Assembly (NCBI GenBank): GCA_020847175.1
Contig: JADLCM010000003.1
Location: 60,933 to 124,932 of the forward strand
Direction of reading: 5' to 3'
DNA: 64,000 nucleotides
Source: Phycisphaerales bacterium
GTDB lineage: Bacteria; Planctomycetota; Phycisphaerae; Phycisphaerales; UBA1924
Shown here: in pieces, positions 17,341 to 25,825 of the stretch
How positions within the stretch are numbered: position 1 is the stretch's first letter
Layout of the letters: each line of letters begins with the position of its first letter
The notes under the pieces: generated by a model
The model's database searches: none
Seen by the model: the letters and a program-made list of their open reading frames with translations, nothing else
What the model was told of the DNA's origin: nothing
Position numbers and translations under genes: made by a program

Positions 17341-17796
17341 TCAGATCACCAGACGCCACGAACGCAGCGACCGCATCACCGAGCCCGGCGGACCGCCATC
17401 GAACGCCCGCGCGCACGGCGTCACCGCCTCCCGCTCTGGCTCGACCACGATGGGCGCCGGCCGAAGCGACAGCGCCTCAAAATGTTGCTCGCGCACCGGC
17501 GCCTGAACACCCGGCCCCGGCACATCGCTCGGAGGGAGGCCCAGGCAGCACGCACACCCAGGGGGGCAGCACGGAGACTCGGCAGGCTCTTCGTTCACCG
17601 GCTTCGCGTCCTGGGCGGGGTCGGCACACAGGGGGCAGTGCGGCTCATTCGCCGCAGACTGCACCTCCACCACTCTCAGCGCCTCAGCCGCGCACGCCTC
17701 GCCGGCGCACCCGCGAACAAGGCGCGGCAGCCCCGCCGCCGCGCCGTACGCCGCGACGATGAGACACAGCACCAGGTTCGCGCCAAAGGACCTCAC
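17341..17796 (-). CDS. Small exported Cys-rich protein
   Basis: About 151 residues from a GTG at 17796 (an ATG-type start at 17829 is also open). An N-terminal hydrophobic segment (NLVLCLIVAAYGAAAGL) suggests export or anchoring. The middle is cysteine-rich: RGCAGEACAAE, HCPLCADP and then SPCCPPGCACCLGLPP. The C-terminal third is rich in Pro, Glu and Arg and lacks recognisable motifs. It is not a family I can name. Eleven cysteines in this pattern suggest metal binding. It precedes the efflux operon on the same strand, so the two may be linked. The call rests on composition, the hydrophobic lead and an otherwise empty region. Confidence 0.5.
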   Translation of the reverse strand: MRSFGANLVLCLIVAAYGAAAGLPRLVRGCAGEACAAEALRVVEVQSAANEPHCPLCADPAQDAKPVNEEPAESPCCPPGCACCLGLPPSDVPGPGVQAPVREQHFEALSLRPAPIVVEPEREAVTPCARAFDGGPPGSVMRSLRSWRLVI

Positions 17797-17872
17797 GCCC
17801 TCAGTATACCTCGCGGCACGCCGGAGCATTCCTCATTCACGCGGGTTCCGATTCCCGGACCTCGCCGGAATC

Positions 17873-18724
17873 TCATTGCGCACGGCCCGGCCTCTCACGC
17901 AGCCGGGGCAGCTCCTGCTCGATTCGCCGCGCCGCCCGGGCCATGTCCTCCACCCGCGAGACGCCCGCTTCGCGCTCGATCATCAGGCCGATCCGTCCGG
18001 GCAGGTCGTCAATCGTCCGCACAAACGCCGTCCAGTCCACCGCGCCATCCCCCACCGCGACTTCCGTGCCCCAGGTTCCCGGCGATGCGGCAGGCACAGC
18101 ATCCTTTACATGCGCTTGCAGCACGCGCGGACCCAGCGCTCGAAGTGCCTCCCCGGGGTTCCCCATCCCATACAGGATCATGTTGGCGGGGTCGAAGTTG
18201 ACCCCGACCCACGTCGGCGCCATGTCCGCCAGGCACCCGAGCAGGGTCGACGCCGACTCCTGGCCCGTCTCGAATGCAACTCGGATTCCAAGCCTCAGAA
18301 AGCACGCGCTCGCCTCCCGCAGGCGCCCCAGCATGAGCGCACGCTCCGGGTCGCCTGCCTCATGCGGCAGGAATCCCGCGTGGAATGTCACAAGCGTGAG
18401 CCCCAGGCGGCGCGCCAGCATGGCGCTCTCCGCGCATGCTTCCAGATTTCTCTCCCAGTTCCCGTCCAGCCGAACTCCGCCCGTGCGCCGAATGCTCTCC
18501 AGCGTGCTGTAATCCTCGCCCTCGAACCCGACCATCCCCGACGCCAACCCGATGCCGGCGCGCCTCAACGCATCGCACGTGTCACTCTCGGTCCATGCAC
18601 CGCTGCGGATCGGGTCGAGCGCGATCTGAACCCGGCGCACGCCCACCGCGCGCACCATGTCCGCGAGTTCGCTCGGGTCCTTCGCGTGCATCGACCACGA
18701 ACACACACCCAGCGCTTCGATCAT
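17873..18724 (-). CDS. Sugar phosphate isomerase/epimerase-like TIM barrel
   Basis: A 283-residue protein of the xylose isomerase-like (AP endonuclease 2) superfamily. Barrel elements and metal ligands are recognisable in TFHAGFLP, VAFETGQES, GVNFDPANMILYG, LQAHVKDA and a closing GLMIEREAG. These contribute the Glu, Asp, His and Glu that bind a divalent metal in the family. The start at 18724 has GAGAGGTG upstream; the frame open to 18832 is not supported. Relatives isomerise or epimerise sugars or inositol derivatives, and the substrate is not evident here. It is alone on the minus strand, downstream of the DCC gene. Confidence 0.83.
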   Translation of the reverse strand: MIEALGVCSWSMHAKDPSELADMVRAVGVRRVQIALDPIRSGAWTESDTCDALRRAGIGLASGMVGFEGEDYSTLESIRRTGGVRLDGNWERNLEACAESAMLARRLGLTLVTFHAGFLPHEAGDPERALMLGRLREASACFLRLGIRVAFETGQESASTLLGCLADMAPTWVGVNFDPANMILYGMGNPGEALRALGPRVLQAHVKDAVPAASPGTWGTEVAVGDGAVDWTAFVRTIDDLPGRIGLMIEREAGVSRVEDMARAARRIEQELPRLRERPGRAQ

Positions 18725-18853
18725 GTTCACCTCTCCGGCGCCCGGCCGTCGTGCCGCCGCCGCACCCCACACCCCGCTCCGGGTACCCCCACACTCCGTG
18801 TGGGGCCTTCCCCTGTTCTCGCCGACTTCCAACTCGAACCGTTGTCAACCGTA

Positions 18854-19321
18854 TCACCCGCAGTCGAGGGGCGTGTCACCAGCGACCCCATGCTGAGCCT
18901 GCGGCTCTCCCGCATCGAGAAATCGCGCCCGGATCTCCGCGCTCGCAAGGGCGCAGACCTCACCCCCGCCAAACCCTCTGTGCCTGCGCCGCGCGATGCA
19001 CCGGTACGCCGCGTTTCGGACGGGCCGGGGCACGACTCGTCCGCACCGCGCCAATGACCAGGGCGGGCCTAGCCGTGCCGCCACCGCAATCACCGCGTCG
19101 GATTCCGTGAGCACCCGCGCCCCGTCGATCACCACGAGGCTTGTGACGTTCTCACAGAGCGCCGCGTCAGCCCCGGCGGCCTCGATCGCCGCCCTGGCCG
19201 CTCTCGACCGCAGCGATGCGAACTTGAACATGCACCGTCGGTCGTGCCGGATGATCCACCGCACGCTTCGGGTGCACATGCCGCACGCGCCGTCAAAGAG
19301 AACCAGCGGGGCATCTGTCAT
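18854..19321 (-). CDS. DCC-family (DUF393) thiol-disulfide oxidoreductase-like protein
   Basis: A 155-residue protein with the family-defining motif FDGACGMC at residues 9-16 and the later strand SLVVIDGARVLTESDAVI. DCC proteins adopt a thioredoxin-like fold with a CxxC-type pair. Redox activity is presumed but not well studied, and relatives occur free or fused to membrane desaturase-like partners. A candidate promoter sits about 35-64 bp upstream in the gap to parB. Confidence 0.85.
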   Translation of the reverse strand: MTDAPLVLFDGACGMCTRSVRWIIRHDRRCMFKFASLRSRAARAAIEAAGADAALCENVTSLVVIDGARVLTESDAVIAVAARLGPPWSLARCGRVVPRPVRNAAYRCIARRRHRGFGGGEVCALASAEIRARFLDAGEPQAQHGVAGDTPLDCG

Positions 19322-19355
19322 GCGCCATGACCTTGCACGAAGGCCGTTTGCCTGG

Positions 19356-19385
19356 AATATAACATTCGTCGGCCGGCGGATGCAA
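19356..19385 (-). promoter_or_regulatory. Candidate promoter of the DCC gene
   Basis: Read on the minus strand, TTGCAT (19385-19380) and TATATT (19361-19356) stand 18 bp apart, 4/6 and 5/6 matches to sigma-70 boxes. The position between the parB stop and the next start is suitable. Confidence 0.45.
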
Positions 19386-19397
19386 CATGCACGCGCC

Positions 19398-20324
19398 TCA
19401 TTTCAGATTGAACCCGATCTTGCCCATGATCCCGTCGAAGTGGTCCAGCCCGTAGAACTCGAACGTCACGCTGCCTCGCTTGGCCGCGTTGTCCGTCCGC
19501 ACCTGCACCTTCGTGCCCAGGAACGCCCCCAACTGCCGTTCCAGGTCCACGATCGCGGCGGGCCGGGGTGCGGCGGGCAGATTTTCCTCCAGCCCCCCCA
19601 CCCCTCCACGCGTCACCTGCTTCGCTGCCGCCTCGATCCGCCGCACGCTCCACTCTCCGCTCGCGGCACTCTTCGCCAGCGCCACCCGCGACGGCCCCGG
19701 GCCCATGCCGGCCAGCACTTTCGCGTGCCCCATGTTCAACCGCCCCGAGCGCACGAGATCCTGGATGTCCGTCTCCAAGTCCACCAATCGCAGGAGGTTG
19801 GCGATCGTCGGTCGTTCCAGCCCCAGCCGTTCTGCCGCCTCCACCTGGCCGAGGCCGAACCCGTCCATGAAGGCCCGCACCGCGAACGCGCGGTCCATTG
19901 GGTTCAAGTCCTCCCTTTGGATGTTCTCAATCAATGCGAGCTGGGCGGATTCAGCGTCCGATAACGCGCGGACAATCGCGGGGATCTCGGTGAGTCCTGC
20001 GAGGCTCGCCGCCCGCCAACGGCGCTCTCCGGCAACCAATTGGAACCGATCGCCAATCTGCCGAACCACGATTGGTTGGAGGACCCCTGCCTGTTTGAGG
20101 GAGTCCGCCAGGGCTTGGAGGCTGGCCGCATCAATCTCTCGGCGCGGCTGGAACGGGTTCGGTACAATCGCGTCAAGCGGCAGAAGCCGAACTTCAGGCC
20201 CTCCTGCGAGCGGCCGGTCCCCCACCGCCGGAGTGCGCTGCGGTACCTCCACAGGGGCATCAAGCCCGATAATACCGCTCAAACCCCTACCAAGTTTGCG
20301 CCTGGTGACATCCGGCTGTGACAT
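19398..20324 (-). CDS. parB: Chromosome-partitioning protein ParB
   Basis: A 308-residue ParB/Spo0J. The N-terminus MSQPDVTRRKLGRGLSGIIG is the usual ParA-stimulating arginine patch (K/R LGRGL). The CTP-binding domain has PNPFQPRR, GVLQPIVVR and GERRWRA, then LIENIQREDLNP, followed by the HTH around GLGQVEAAERLGLERPTIANLLRL. The C-terminal dimerisation domain ends VTFEFYGLDHFDGIM. ParB loads on parS sites and spreads as a CTP-dependent clamp to help segregate the origin. A perfect parS lies about 300 bp upstream. No parA is adjacent on either side. GGGAGG precedes the ATG. Confidence 0.95.
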   Translation of the reverse strand: MSQPDVTRRKLGRGLSGIIGLDAPVEVPQRTPAVGDRPLAGGPEVRLLPLDAIVPNPFQPRREIDAASLQALADSLKQAGVLQPIVVRQIGDRFQLVAGERRWRAASLAGLTEIPAIVRALSDAESAQLALIENIQREDLNPMDRAFAVRAFMDGFGLGQVEAAERLGLERPTIANLLRLVDLETDIQDLVRSGRLNMGHAKVLAGMGPGPSRVALAKSAASGEWSVRRIEAAAKQVTRGGVGGLEENLPAAPRPAAIVDLERQLGAFLGTKVQVRTDNAAKRGSVTFEFYGLDHFDGIMGKIGFNLK

Positions 20325-20369
20325 CGGACCCTCCCGCGTGTTCGTACTTCGTACCCAGGAGCATTCGCC

Positions 20370-20810
20370 TTGTCAAGTCCGAGAGCCATCGAAATCATCG
20401 CTCGCGGGCTCGTGCGAGGGCCACTCGGCATTCTTGCCTGCAAGAATCTGAAGCGCGGCTATTTCTACCTTCCCGGCGGGCATGTCGAGTTCTGCGAGAC
20501 CGCCGCCGCGGCGCTCAAGCGGGAGATCCGGGAGGAAATGGGCATCGAGTGTGCCGTCGGGCCTCTGCTCTTGATCGCCGAAGTCATGTTCGATGACCGG
20601 GGCGCTCCTAGGCATGAGATCAGCAAAATGTTCCACGTGGAACATTTTGCCTTCCCGGCTGCCGTTCCGAGCCTGGAGCGTAGCATCGCGTTCCAATGGC
20701 TGAGCCCGTCGCAACTCAGCAGTGTTGACCTGCGACCCGCGTGCATTCGCCGCTGGATCACGGAAGGTGGGGGGTTCCACGTAACCGAGTCTGGACTTCA
20801 CCCAAGTTAG
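20370..20810 (+). CDS. Nudix hydrolase with an embedded parS site
   Basis: A 146-residue Nudix protein with an exact Nudix box GX5EX7REUXEEXGU: GGHVEFCE, then REIREEMGI at about residues 36-60. These enzymes hydrolyse nucleoside diphosphates linked to other groups; the substrate is unknown. The start is probably TTG at 20370, with AGGAG about 9 bp upstream. The codons for KMFHVEHF are a perfect parS palindrome, so part of the protein sequence is constrained by ParB binding. Confidence 0.85.
   Translation: MSSPRAIEIIARGLVRGPLGILACKNLKRGYFYLPGGHVEFCETAAAALKREIREEMGIECAVGPLLLIAEVMFDDRGAPRHEISKMFHVEHFAFPAAVPSLERSIAFQWLSPSQLSSVDLRPACIRRWITEGGGFHVTESGLHPS
20625..20648. promoter_or_regulatory. parS, perfect ParB-binding palindrome
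   Basis: The core TGTTCCACGTGGAACA (20629-20644) matches the known bacterial parS consensus and is a perfect inverted repeat, extended by AAAA and TTTT to 24 bp. It is inside the Nudix coding sequence and about 300 bp from the parB start. Confidence 0.92.
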
Positions 20811-20835
20811 CCATACTTGCTGTCGATAGCGAGGC

Positions 20836-21573
20836 GTGAAACGGCCTCGCGATCCAATCGATACCCAGTTGGTTTCTGGGCCCAGCCACCGCGTCGCCGC
20901 CGAGCACCTTGGCGGCGTCATCCGGGCCGTTGACCTCATCGCCGCCGAAGCGGAGAGGTACATCGAGGCACTCGCTGCCGTCCACGATGTCCTCAATGCC
21001 CTCAGCCCCGCGCGTGCCTATGCCCAGGTCGCGGCCGCGAGCCCCGGTTCGCATGCGGCCCACAAAGCGAGCGTCGCGGCAACGCTTGCTGCGGTCGCGA
21101 GGTGCGAAAGCATACTTGAGTCGCTCTTCAAGACGTCTGACGGCTCAGCAACCGGCTCGTGTGAGGTGTTCCACGTGGCGCACGAGTGCTGCAAGAACCA
21201 CCAGGTCAGGTTCCGAAACGATGCTCCGACAGGCGGCGCCCGCGTGAGCATCTGCGCCGAAGTGCTCGATCGAGCACTGTCAAACTTGATCCAGAACGCC
21301 ATCCGAGCCTCCAGCGCTGCGGGCACCGAGGTCGTTGTTCGCGTCTCGGAGACCTTTGCGGAAGTGCACATTGTCGATTCTGGTAAGAACAACTTCGAGC
21401 CAATCGCCCAGCAGACTCGTGAGCCAGGCGGCGAAGACCGCACGAAGCGCGGCGCAGGGATCGGACTCTGGAAAGCGTACCAGTTGATTCGCGCTTCAGG
21501 AGGAGAACTCACCGCCGAGCACGTTTCGCCACGAGGAACGCGGATGGTCGTGCACTTGCCACTCCTTGCGTAG
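20836..21573 (+). CDS. Histidine-kinase-like ATPase domain protein
   Basis: A 245-residue soluble protein with a C-terminal HATPase_c domain: N box LSNLIQNAIRAS, G1 box VDSGKN and G2 box GAGIGLWKAYQLI, with a final strand GTRMVVHLPLL. The N-terminal half is helical, with no membrane segment and no clear DHp box with a phosphorylatable His in an HE/HD context. It may therefore be an unusual kinase with an atypical dimerisation domain, or an ATP-binding regulator. Start GTG at 20836. No response regulator gene lies next to it. The coding sequence contains an imperfect parS. Confidence 0.7.
   Translation: MKRPRDPIDTQLVSGPSHRVAAEHLGGVIRAVDLIAAEAERYIEALAAVHDVLNALSPARAYAQVAAASPGSHAAHKASVAATLAAVARCESILESLFKTSDGSATGSCEVFHVAHECCKNHQVRFRNDAPTGGARVSICAEVLDRALSNLIQNAIRASSAAGTEVVVRVSETFAEVHIVDSGKNNFEPIAQQTREPGGEDRTKRGAGIGLWKAYQLIRASGGELTAEHVSPRGTRMVVHLPLLA
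21167..21182. promoter_or_regulatory. Imperfect parS-like site
   Basis: TGTTCCACGTGGCGCA differs from the nearby perfect parS at only two bases in one arm. It is 538 bp from that site and encodes VFHVAH in the kinase-like gene. It may be a weaker secondary site or chance. Confidence 0.45.
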
Positions 21574-21590
21574 CGCGATAGCTTGCGGCC

Positions 21591-21812
21591 ATGCCCGACG
21601 AACGCGATGAATCCCCGCGTGATGAAGACATCGAACGATTTGACCACTCGTTTGTAGTTTGTAAGGTTTGTGGGTTCGAGTACTACGACGAGCTGGACGC
21701 CTGCCCCAAGTGCCACCGCGAGGACGGAATCGACGCCGAGGGTTTTCCTTGGTGGATCGTGATCGCCGCGTCACTCGCCGCAGGGGGTTTGATTCTCGTC
21801 TTCGTGCTTTGA
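21591..21812 (+). CDS. Small zinc-ribbon membrane protein
   Basis: A 73-residue protein with a CxxC pair (VCKVCGFEY) and a second CxxC pair (ACPKCHRE) forming a rubredoxin-like zinc ribbon at residues 24-43. A single C-terminal transmembrane helix (WWIVIAASLAAGGLILVFVL) follows. The N-terminus is acidic. It lies 17 bp after the kinase-like gene and may be co-transcribed with it. It would be a tail-anchored protein with the ribbon in the cytoplasm. Function unknown. Confidence 0.7.
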   Translation: MPDERDESPRDEDIERFDHSFVVCKVCGFEYYDELDACPKCHREDGIDAEGFPWWIVIAASLAAGGLILVFVL

Positions 21813-21933
21813 GCCCGGCCAATAGCGATGAATCCGCCTTCGCTTCGACTTCCGAGGCTCGCGAGCCGATCTCTGTTGGCGCGAGCGACCCGCCGGGCAG
21901 CGGGCCTCGTAGCAGTCCAACCCGGGAGGCGGC

Positions 21934-22911
21934 ATGACGGACACGCAGTTTCAGGCTCTTCGCGGTCGCCGCGCATTGGTCACGGGCGGCGCCGGGTTCA
22001 TCGGCTCTCACCTCGCGACGGCGCTGGTGGCGCACGGCTGCCGCGTGCGTGTGCTTGACAGCCTGGTGGGGGGGTATCGCGACAACGTGCCTGACGGCGC
22101 GGAGTTTGTGCATGCGTCGATCCTGGACGACGCCTCCCTCCGCCGCGCCATGACGGGCTGCGACTACGTGTTTCACCAGGCGGCGATGGTGAGTGTGCCC
22201 GAGAGCGTGGACAAGCCGGAAGAGTGCATGCGCGTGAACGTGCTGGGCACGGCGAAGGTGCTGGAGGCGGCGCGCGACCTGCACGTGGGGCGCGTGCTCT
22301 TCGCGGCGAGCGCCGCGGCGTACGGCAACACGCCGAGCCTGCCGAGCAAGGAAACGGACCTCCCCGATTCGTGGTCACCCTATGCGATGAGCAAAGTCGC
22401 GGGGGAACTGCTGCTCCAGACCTTTGCGCGCTGCTACGGCATGAGCACGGTAAGCCTTCGGTACTTCAACATCTACGGGCCGCGACAGGACCCCAACTCA
22501 CCCTACGCCGCGGTCATCAGCGCGTTCTCCCGTCGCCTGCTGGCGGGCACAATGCCGACGGTCCTGGGCGACGGGCAGCAGACGCGCGACTTCACGTTCA
22601 TTGACAACGTGGTGCGTGCCAACCTTCTCGCGGCGACAAGCCCGCGTCCCCTCGCGGGCGAAGTCATCAACATCGGTACCGGCCGAAGAAGCAGCCTGCT
22701 GGATGTGCTCGGGGCCATGGGAAAGGCCCTGGGCATCGCGGTGAACCCCGGGTTCGCCCCTCCCCGGGCCGGCGATGTGCGCCACAGCTGCGCGGAGATC
22801 TCCCGGGCGAAGGAACTGCTCGGTTACGAGCCCGTCGTTCACCTGCAGGAGGGCCTCGCCCGTACGCTGGAGTGGGCCAAGGTCGCCTGGGCTCCGGCAT
22901 CGGCGCGATGA
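21934..22911 (+). CDS. NAD-dependent sugar epimerase/dehydratase
   Basis: A 325-residue extended SDR of the UDP-glucose 4-epimerase group. The NAD-binding GGAGFIGSHLA is at residues 16-26, the catalytic Ser/Ala-rich ASAAAYGNT is followed by YAMSK (Tyr150, Lys154), and YFNIYGPRQDP and TRDFTFIDNVV are the usual substrate-side motifs. It acts on a nucleotide sugar in the cytoplasm, probably UDP-linked. The neighbours are glycosyltransferases, so it likely supplies a sugar donor for envelope polysaccharide. GGAGGC precedes the ATG. Confidence 0.9.
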   Translation: MTDTQFQALRGRRALVTGGAGFIGSHLATALVAHGCRVRVLDSLVGGYRDNVPDGAEFVHASILDDASLRRAMTGCDYVFHQAAMVSVPESVDKPEECMRVNVLGTAKVLEAARDLHVGRVLFAASAAAYGNTPSLPSKETDLPDSWSPYAMSKVAGELLLQTFARCYGMSTVSLRYFNIYGPRQDPNSPYAAVISAFSRRLLAGTMPTVLGDGQQTRDFTFIDNVVRANLLAATSPRPLAGEVINIGTGRRSSLLDVLGAMGKALGIAVNPGFAPPRAGDVRHSCAEISRAKELLGYEPVVHLQEGLARTLEWAKVAWAPASAR

Positions 22912-23040
22912 ACGCCGGGTACGACGGTGGCCCGAGCGCCGACCCCGTTGACTCAGCGGCATGGGACGCGCAATGTCGGTGACTGAGGGCTTGAGGGGCG
23001 ACGCGGGCACGTTGACTGAGCGCCGGCGAGCGAAGAACGC

Positions 23041-24045
23041 ATGACTGACCACGGCAGCACCAACTCGGCCCCGGAACCCGCCGCGACGACCCGCGCGGGG
23101 TGCTCCGTGCTCATCCTGACGAAGGATGAAGAGATCAACATGTCCCGGTGCCTGAAGACGCTCTCGTGGTCGGATGACATCGTGGTGCTCGACAGCCACT
23201 CGACCGACCGGACCTGCGAGATCGCGCTGCGGTTCCCGAACGTGCGGATCGTGAAGCGCCCCTTCGACACATGGAGCAAGCACAGCAACTGGGCGCTGGA
23301 GCACATCGAGTTCAAGCATCCGTGGGTGTACTACTCAGATGCGGATGAGCGGATAACGCCCCTGCTGCGCGACGAGATAATGCGGGTCATCAACGACGCC
23401 TCACTGTCACACGTCGCGTACCGCCTGCGCTACAAGAACATGTTCCTGGGGCGATGGATCCGCCGGGGCGGACTCTACCCCGTGTGGATCATCCGGCTCT
23501 TCCGCCCGGACAAGATCCGCTACGAGGATCGGGATGTGAACGCGCACCCGGTGGTGCAAGGCACGCTCGGCGAACTCCGCGAGCACTTCATCCACTGGTC
23601 GTTCAACAAGGGAATGACGCCCTGGTTCACCAAGCACAACAGCTATTCGACGATGGAGGCGGGCGAGGCGGTGCGGGTGCTCAAGGGCTCGCTGTTCAAG
23701 GAACTATGGACCATCGCCCGGGCCCGCGAGCCCCTCGTGCGCCGGCGCGCGCTCAAGAACCTGAGCTTCTTCCTGCCGCTGCGGATGCTCGCGCGATTCT
23801 GCTACATGTACTTCCTGCGCCTCGGCATGCTCGACGGCCGGGCCGGGTTGCACTACGCGGCGATGATCTCGATGTACGAGTACTGGATCGAACTCAAGGT
23901 GCGTGAACTGCAGCGCCCCTGGCACGAGCGGACGACGCGCCTGGCGAAGAAGATGCTGGGCGAACCGGCGGCGCCGGCCCGCCCTGCGCCCGCCGGCGCG
24001 CCGGCACCCGAGCCAGTGCGCGAGCGCGCGGAGGTGGGTGCATGA
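23041..24045 (+). CDS. WaaE/KdtX-like family 2 glycosyltransferase
   Basis: A 334-residue GT2. The nucleotide-sugar site shows SVLILTKDEEINMSRCL, LDSHSTDRT and the metal-binding YYSDADERI (about residues 22-104). The middle and C-terminal parts share GRWIRRGGLYPVWIIRLFRPDKIRYE and amphipathic helices ending in a MYEYWIELKVRELQR tail, typical of LPS-core glucosyltransferases such as WaaE. It probably adds a hexose to a surface glycan at the inner membrane. The gene overlaps the next one by 4 bp and is homologous to both halves of it. Confidence 0.87.
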   Translation: MTDHGSTNSAPEPAATTRAGCSVLILTKDEEINMSRCLKTLSWSDDIVVLDSHSTDRTCEIALRFPNVRIVKRPFDTWSKHSNWALEHIEFKHPWVYYSDADERITPLLRDEIMRVINDASLSHVAYRLRYKNMFLGRWIRRGGLYPVWIIRLFRPDKIRYEDRDVNAHPVVQGTLGELREHFIHWSFNKGMTPWFTKHNSYSTMEAGEAVRVLKGSLFKELWTIARAREPLVRRRALKNLSFFLPLRMLARFCYMYFLRLGMLDGRAGLHYAAMISMYEYWIELKVRELQRPWHERTTRLAKKMLGEPAAPARPAPAGAPAPEPVRERAEVGA

Positions 24046-25733
24046 GCGCGCGGGTCGCGGTGCTGATCCTGGGTGATGAGCGCGCCGAGGAGGTCGCGGA
24101 GGCCGTGCGCCACGCGGCGCCGCTGGGCGAGGTCTTCGTGCTGGACGGGGTGGGGAGCGCGCCGGTGCGCGAGGCCGCGGGCGCGGCGGGCGCGCGCGTG
24201 GTGGAAGACCCGACCCGCGGGCACTGGTCGAAGCGGAACGCCGCCCTCGCCGCGCTGCCGGAGATCGACGCGGAATGGCTGCTGCTGCTGCGCCCGGACG
24301 AGCGGGTGACACCCGCGCTCGTGAAGGAAGTGGGGGGGCTCGAGCCCGGGGACGCGGCGGGGTATGAAGTCGCCGTGCGGACGCTCTTCCTGGGGAGGCG
24401 GATCCGCGCGGGCGGGTTCCGGCGCCGGCACACGGTGCGCCTGGTGCGCCGGGCGGGGGCGCGATTCGACGACGAGCAGGCCAGGCCGAGCCTCAAGATC
24501 GAGGGCGAGCCCAAGCGCCTCCGGTCGCCATTGCTCCACGTGCGGCGCGAGGGAATCCGCGCGATGCTGGCGCGGGCCGTGCGCGAGGCGCAGGACGAGG
24601 CCGACGGCTACTCGCTGCGGCTCGCCCGGGGGCGCAAGCCCAGGCGCCCGGTGGGGCGCTGCTTCGGGGCGACGCGGCACTTTCTCAGGCGGTTCGTGCT
24701 CCAGGGCGGATTCATCGACGGGCGCGCGGGGTTCCACCTGGCCATGACCGAGGCCAACCGGCGCTACATGTCGCGGGTGCTCATCGATGAACGCACGGGG
24801 CGCATCCAGCACGAGCCGGGAACCACGAGGGCAGTGGGGAGCCAGCGCTCCGCCAGCGTGCCCACCGGCGAGTTCGCCTCGGGCACGGGCAAGCGGCTCT
24901 TCCCGCTGAGCGTGCTGATCCTCACGCGCGATGAGGAGGCGAACATCGCGGACTGCCTCTCGCACCTGTCCTTCAGCGACGACGTGGTGGTGTTCGACAG
25001 CCTGAGCACGGACCGAACCATCGAGCTCTCGCGATCATTCACGAACGTGTCGATCGTCAGCCGCAAGTTTGACAACTGGTCAAGCCACCAGAACTGGGGC
25101 GTGCGGAACATCAGGTTCCGGCATCCGTGGGTGCTGTATGTCGATGCCGACGAGCGGGTGGATGACCAGCTCGCGGAAGAACTTCAGAGCCTCGCGGACC
25201 CGGACTCGCCCTTCGCGGCGGTGAGGATGCGGCGCAAGGATATGTTCATGGGCCGATGGATCCGGCACGCGACGCTCTACCCGACGTGGCTGGTGCGGAT
25301 GTTCCGCCCGGAGAAGATCCGGTATGAGCGGCTGGTGAACCCTGTGGCGATCGTGGAGGGCGAAACGGCCCGCGCCGAAGGTCACCTCATCCACTACCCG
25401 TTCTCCAAGGGGACTGTGCAGTGGTTTGACCGGCACAACTCGTACTCGAGTTTCGAGGCCGAGGAGATGCTCAAGGTGCTCGCGGGAGAACGACGGAAGC
25501 TGCGCAGGCTGCTCAGCCGCGATCCGAACGAGCGCCGCGCGGTCGCCAAGGACCTGTTCTACCGCATGCCGCTGAGGCCGCAGGTGAAGTGGCTGTATTA
25601 CATGTTCTGGAAACAGGCGTGGATGGACGGCTGGCCGGGCATCACGTACGCGCGGATGCAGTATCTGTATGAGTACATGATCTCCATCAAGGCGCGGGAG
25701 CTGCGCCGGGTGCGGGACGGCGGCATCGTGTGA
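24042..25733 (+). CDS. Two-domain glycosyltransferase with a degenerate N-terminal copy
   Basis: A 563-residue protein made of two WaaE-like GT2 domains. The C-terminal domain (about 285-563) is intact: SVLILTRDEEANIADCL, FDSLSTDRT, VDADERV and GRWIRHATLYPTWLVRMFRPEKIRYE. The N-terminal domain (about 1-265) follows the same plan but has lost the key motifs: the STD motif reads LDGVGSAPV and DADE reads RPDERV. It keeps the LGRRIRAGGFRRRHTVRLVRR and FIDGRAGFHLAM segments. The N-terminal copy may be a binding or regulatory module. It begins within the stop of the preceding transferase, which suggests a local triplication. A 453-bp gap with hairpins follows. Confidence 0.85.
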   Translation: MSARVAVLILGDERAEEVAEAVRHAAPLGEVFVLDGVGSAPVREAAGAAGARVVEDPTRGHWSKRNAALAALPEIDAEWLLLLRPDERVTPALVKEVGGLEPGDAAGYEVAVRTLFLGRRIRAGGFRRRHTVRLVRRAGARFDDEQARPSLKIEGEPKRLRSPLLHVRREGIRAMLARAVREAQDEADGYSLRLARGRKPRRPVGRCFGATRHFLRRFVLQGGFIDGRAGFHLAMTEANRRYMSRVLIDERTGRIQHEPGTTRAVGSQRSASVPTGEFASGTGKRLFPLSVLILTRDEEANIADCLSHLSFSDDVVVFDSLSTDRTIELSRSFTNVSIVSRKFDNWSSHQNWGVRNIRFRHPWVLYVDADERVDDQLAEELQSLADPDSPFAAVRMRRKDMFMGRWIRHATLYPTWLVRMFRPEKIRYERLVNPVAIVEGETARAEGHLIHYPFSKGTVQWFDRHNSYSSFEAEEMLKVLAGERRKLRRLLSRDPNERRAVAKDLFYRMPLRPQVKWLYYMFWKQAWMDGWPGITYARMQYLYEYMISIKARELRRVRDGGIV

Positions 25734-25825
25734 GCCGAAGCCCGAGGGGGCCTTCGTTACGGAGTCCGTGAGATCACCGCGACATGAGGGAGACAGCCGG
25801 GATCGATTCGATCCGGCCTCGGTGC

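Noticed and set aside
20771..20790. Third parS-like sequence (TTCCACGTAACC)
   Set aside because: Only one half matches and the symmetric CACGTG centre is broken.
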